DNA of 6,182 nucleotides from NCBI GenBank assembly GCA_900553645.1, contig USEE01000091.1, positions 1-6,182 of the forward strand. Direction: 5' to 3'. Below the pieces are notes generated by a model that was not told the origin of the DNA, did not search any database, and saw nothing but the letters and a program-made list of their open reading frames with translations. Below are positions 3,877 through 6,182 of this stretch, one piece after another. The stretch comes from an uncultured Eubacteriales bacterium (GTDB lineage: Bacteria > Bacillota_A > Clostridia > Christensenellales > Aristaeellaceae). Every line of letters starts with the position of its first letter. Positions within the stretch are counted from its first letter, which is position 1. A program made the position numbers and the translations under genes.

Positions 3877-6182
3877 GTGGACGAACAAATCTACGCCATA
3901 TCCCGCGCCCTAATAGCCAAGAGCGACCAGTCGAACCACAGCGGCAACTACCTGCCGCTGTGTATGCACCTGCACGACACGGCAGATATAATACGCTATC
4001 TCGTAACCGAGTGGCTTGCAGCCAGTGTATACGCGGCGATCGACCTTTCACGGGACGAGCTTATCCGGCTTGCGATATTCCTCGCGGCCATACACGACAT
4101 AGGCAAGGCGACAAGCGTATTTCAATGCAAGATAATTAATGCCGCGCAGGAAGCGGGCGAACGCATAACCGCCGCAGGACTGGACACCTCAACCCTTAGC
4201 GACGGCGATAAAATCGAACATAAGTACGAGCATCATACGTTCACCGGCGCGGCAATTATCGATTGGTTTATGCAAAAAGCAATTCCGGATGATAAGGAAC
4301 GCATGGGATTGCTCTGGCTCCCATCGGTAATAGGCGCGCATCATGGCAGGACGCTTCCGAGTGGGACGAATTTAGAAAAAATAATGGACCAAGAATACGC
4401 AATGTACGGCGGCAAGGGCAAGGCAAAAGGTACAGTCGATCGCAATGAGCCATTGTTCAAGGGCGTATGGCAGATATACCTTAACGAAGCGCTGGAAATG
4501 GCCGGCTATCAGTCATTGCGCGATATACCGCGCAACATCACTCAACCAGCTCAGATGCTGCTGGCTGCGCTGCTTATAACGGCTGACTGGCTGGCGAGCA
4601 ACACCGCGTTTTGCCCGCTGATTGCCGCCGATACGCTGCTCAATAAGAATCTGTATCCCGCGAGAAGCACGCGCGCGATAAGCATGATTGATCTGCCTAA
4701 GCCATGGCAGCTCAACGACGAATGGCGGTACGACGATTTGTGCAGCGCAAGATTCGGCTTTGAACAGCCCAACGCGATACAGACAGAAATCCAGCGCATA
4801 GCGGCTGAAACGCAAAATCCGGGGCTTATCATATTGGAAGCGCCGATGGGCATGGGCAAGACCGAGGCCGCGCTGGCGGCAAGCGAGATACTGGCCGAGC
4901 GGCTGGGCGAGCGCGGGCTGGCGTTCTTCCTGCCATCGCAGGCCACGGCCAACTGCATGTTTCGGCGCGTAACCAGATGGACGAGCTGGTTTGCGCAATG
5001 GGAAAGGCTGTCAGTGGAGCTTGCGCACGGCAAGGCGATGTTCAATGACGAATTCGCGCGGCTGGTCGAGAACGCGAATTCTGTTGACGATGAACCTGAT
5101 GCAGGTGCGTGTGACAAAAGCGAACAAAAAGGCCGGAACAGCCAAACCGACGAGTACGATGCAAGTTCAAATGCTGACGACCAGAGCGGCCTAATGGCAC
5201 ATACTTTCTTCCTTGGCCGCAAGACACAGTTACTCGCCGATTTCGTGGTGGGCACGGTCGATCAACTGCTCATGGGCGCGCTCAAGCAAAAGCATATAAT
5301 GCTCCGTCATTTAGGACTTGCAGGCAAGGTTGTAGTCATAGACGAGGTACATGCCTATGACAGCTTCATGAACCGCTACCTCGACTGTATGCTTAGCTGG
5401 CTGGGCGCGTACCATACGCCAGTTATACTGCTGTCGGCCACACTGCCGGGCAAGCGGCGTGCGGAGATGGTGGGCGCGTATCTGAGAAACAGCAAATTTG
5501 AAGAATACGCCGCGCTGAAGGCCGAGCGTGCCTATCCGCTGATTACATGGACGGACGGCGGCAAGGCGTTGAGCCGCGAGGTGGACGCAAAGACCGAGCC
5601 GCGCACGGTCAAAATCATCCGCGCCGAGGACAGCGGCATAATATCCTTCCTGCGTGAGCGCATGAAGGACGGCGGCTGCGCGGGCATTATAGTAAATACC
5701 GTCGCGCGCGCACAGCAAATGCTGAATCTGATTAAGGCAGAGTTTGCGGATTATGCCACAATACTGGATCATGCGCAGTTCGCAATGCCCGATCGAATAC
5801 GCCGTGAGGAGCGCATAGTCGAGCGCCTGGGCAAGGAATCAACGCCCGAAAAGCGCGACCGGCTGATAGTAATAGGCACGCAGGTGTTGGAACAGTCGCT
5901 CGACATAGACTTTGACACGCTGATAACCGATTTGTGCCCAATGGATTTGCTTTTGCAAAGGATAGGCCGTTTACAGCGCCACACATGGCGCACCCGCCCT
6001 GCGAGCGCGAGCCAGCCGGTGTGCATGGTGCTGGGCACGGACTTAAACGCGCTTGAGCCGGGCGCGGAGTTTATCTATGGCAGGTACATGCTGATGAAAA
6101 CTGCGTGCCTGCTGAAGGATGAAATCTGCCTGCCGAACGATATATCTGAGCTGGTTCAGATGGCTTATGATGAGACGGTGGA
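3877..6182 (+). CDS. cas3: CRISPR-associated nuclease-helicase Cas3, type I-E-like (partial, 3' end beyond window)
   Basis: 768 codons are visible and still open at the window edge; I-E Cas3 is typically near 900 residues, so mainly the C-terminal domain is missing. GTG 3877 is chosen because AGGAGG (3865-3870) lies six bases upstream and the overlapping ATG 3875 opens only a 12-codon frame. HD nuclease domain: His31 in HLHDTA, His73-Asp74 in IHDIGKA, His119/120, His155-156 in GAHHGR and Asp237 in ADWLASN. SF2 helicase: Walker A EAPMGMGKTE (321-330), DEVH (489-492), SATLP (520-524), GTQVLEQSLDID (667-678) and QRIGRLQRH (694-702). All expected metal, ATP and helicase residues are present. ADWLASN and LLLQRIGRLQRH resemble the I-E branch. 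Cas3 is recruited by Cascade to cut and unwind target DNA; Cascade genes should follow beyond 6182. An acidic linker (about 400-438) interrupts RecA domain 1. Confidence 0.95.
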   Translation, partial: MDEQIYAISRALIAKSDQSNHSGNYLPLCMHLHDTADIIRYLVTEWLAASVYAAIDLSRDELIRLAIFLAAIHDIGKATSVFQCKIINAAQEAGERITAAGLDTSTLSDGDKIEHKYEHHTFTGAAIIDWFMQKAIPDDKERMGLLWLPSVIGAHHGRTLPSGTNLEKIMDQEYAMYGGKGKAKGTVDRNEPLFKGVWQIYLNEALEMAGYQSLRDIPRNITQPAQMLLAALLITADWLASNTAFCPLIAADTLLNKNLYPARSTRAISMIDLPKPWQLNDEWRYDDLCSARFGFEQPNAIQTEIQRIAAETQNPGLIILEAPMGMGKTEAALAASEILAERLGERGLAFFLPSQATANCMFRRVTRWTSWFAQWERLSVELAHGKAMFNDEFARLVENANSVDDEPDAGACDKSEQKGRNSQTDEYDASSNADDQSGLMAHTFFLGRKTQLLADFVVGTVDQLLMGALKQKHIMLRHLGLAGKVVVIDEVHAYDSFMNRYLDCMLSWLGAYHTPVILLSATLPGKRRAEMVGAYLRNSKFEEYAALKAERAYPLITWTDGGKALSREVDAKTEPRTVKIIRAEDSGIISFLRERMKDGGCAGIIVNTVARAQQMLNLIKAEFADYATILDHAQFAMPDRIRREERIVERLGKESTPEKRDRLIVIGTQVLEQSLDIDFDTLITDLCPMDLLLQRIGRLQRHTWRTRPASASQPVCMVLGTDLNALEPGAEFIYGRYMLMKTACLLKDEICLPNDISELVQMAYDETV

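Noticed and set aside
3634..3888. Minus-strand ORF of 84 codons across the small ORF and cas3 start
   Set aside because: No ribosome binding site or recognisable domain. It overlaps the plus-strand 41-aa ORF and the cas3 ribosome binding site, which are better supported.
4513..6038. Several minus-strand ORFs of up to 234 codons opposite cas3
   Set aside because: The plus strand encodes a continuous Cas3 with all HD and helicase motifs; the minus-strand frames show no recognisable domains.

Overview
The window looks like a chromosomal segment from a Bacillota (probably Clostridia-like) bacterium. The evidence is strong GGAGG-type ribosome binding sites, consensus sigma-70/sigma-A promoters, frequent ATA isoleucine codons in otherwise GC-rich genes, and the protein families present. 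The taxonomic assignment is an inference. The left half (1-3131) holds three ordinary genes in separate transcription units. The right half (about 3140-6182) is accessory: a truncated AAA-ATPase gene, then the start of a type I-E-like CRISPR-Cas locus with an unusual control region.

Left half. 1-495 (minus) is the N-terminal part of a four-helix membrane protein, probably a membrane-anchored flavodoxin-like protein that continues beyond the window. Its promoter is a perfect TTGACA-17-TATAAT with a 22-bp inverted-repeat operator at the start site. 771-1787 (minus) is a YghZ-type aldo/keto reductase ending at a strong terminator (708-753). Divergent from it, 1929-3131 (plus) is a sensor histidine kinase with no response regulator beside it. 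The two divergent genes have back-to-back promoters.

Junction (3132-3370). A 13-bp-stem hairpin lies after the kinase. Overlapping it is a 35-codon minus-strand remnant of an AAA-ATPase_like/PD-(D/E)XK family gene that still has its promoter and ribosome binding site. A 22-codon ORF of doubtful reality follows the kinase.

CRISPR-Cas control region (3400-3876) and cas3 (3877 to the end). cas3 starts at GTG 3877 and runs off the window with 768 codons visible: an HD nuclease domain followed by an SF2 helicase. Upstream, a good extended -10 promoter (3407-3435) reads into two degenerate type I-E-like CRISPR repeats (3463-3489 and 3511-3538) separated by only 21 nt. The first 11 nt of that pseudo-spacer after one T (ATGCAAGGTTT, 3491-3501) recur exactly at 3624-3634. 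That site follows an AA dinucleotide resembling an I-E PAM and lies just upstream of a 41-aa ORF (3668-3793) and cas3. This is the expected design of a crRNA-like regulatory RNA of the CreR/CreA type: Cascade loaded with the short RNA would bind by seed pairing and repress the downstream promoter. The 41-aa ORF is then either the first gene of an autoregulated cas operon or a CreT-like toxin kept silent by Cascade. This module is the most interesting part of the window. A competing reading is also recorded: the first pseudo-repeat ends in a perfect Shine-Dalgarno sequence followed by ATG and a 23-codon micro-ORF.
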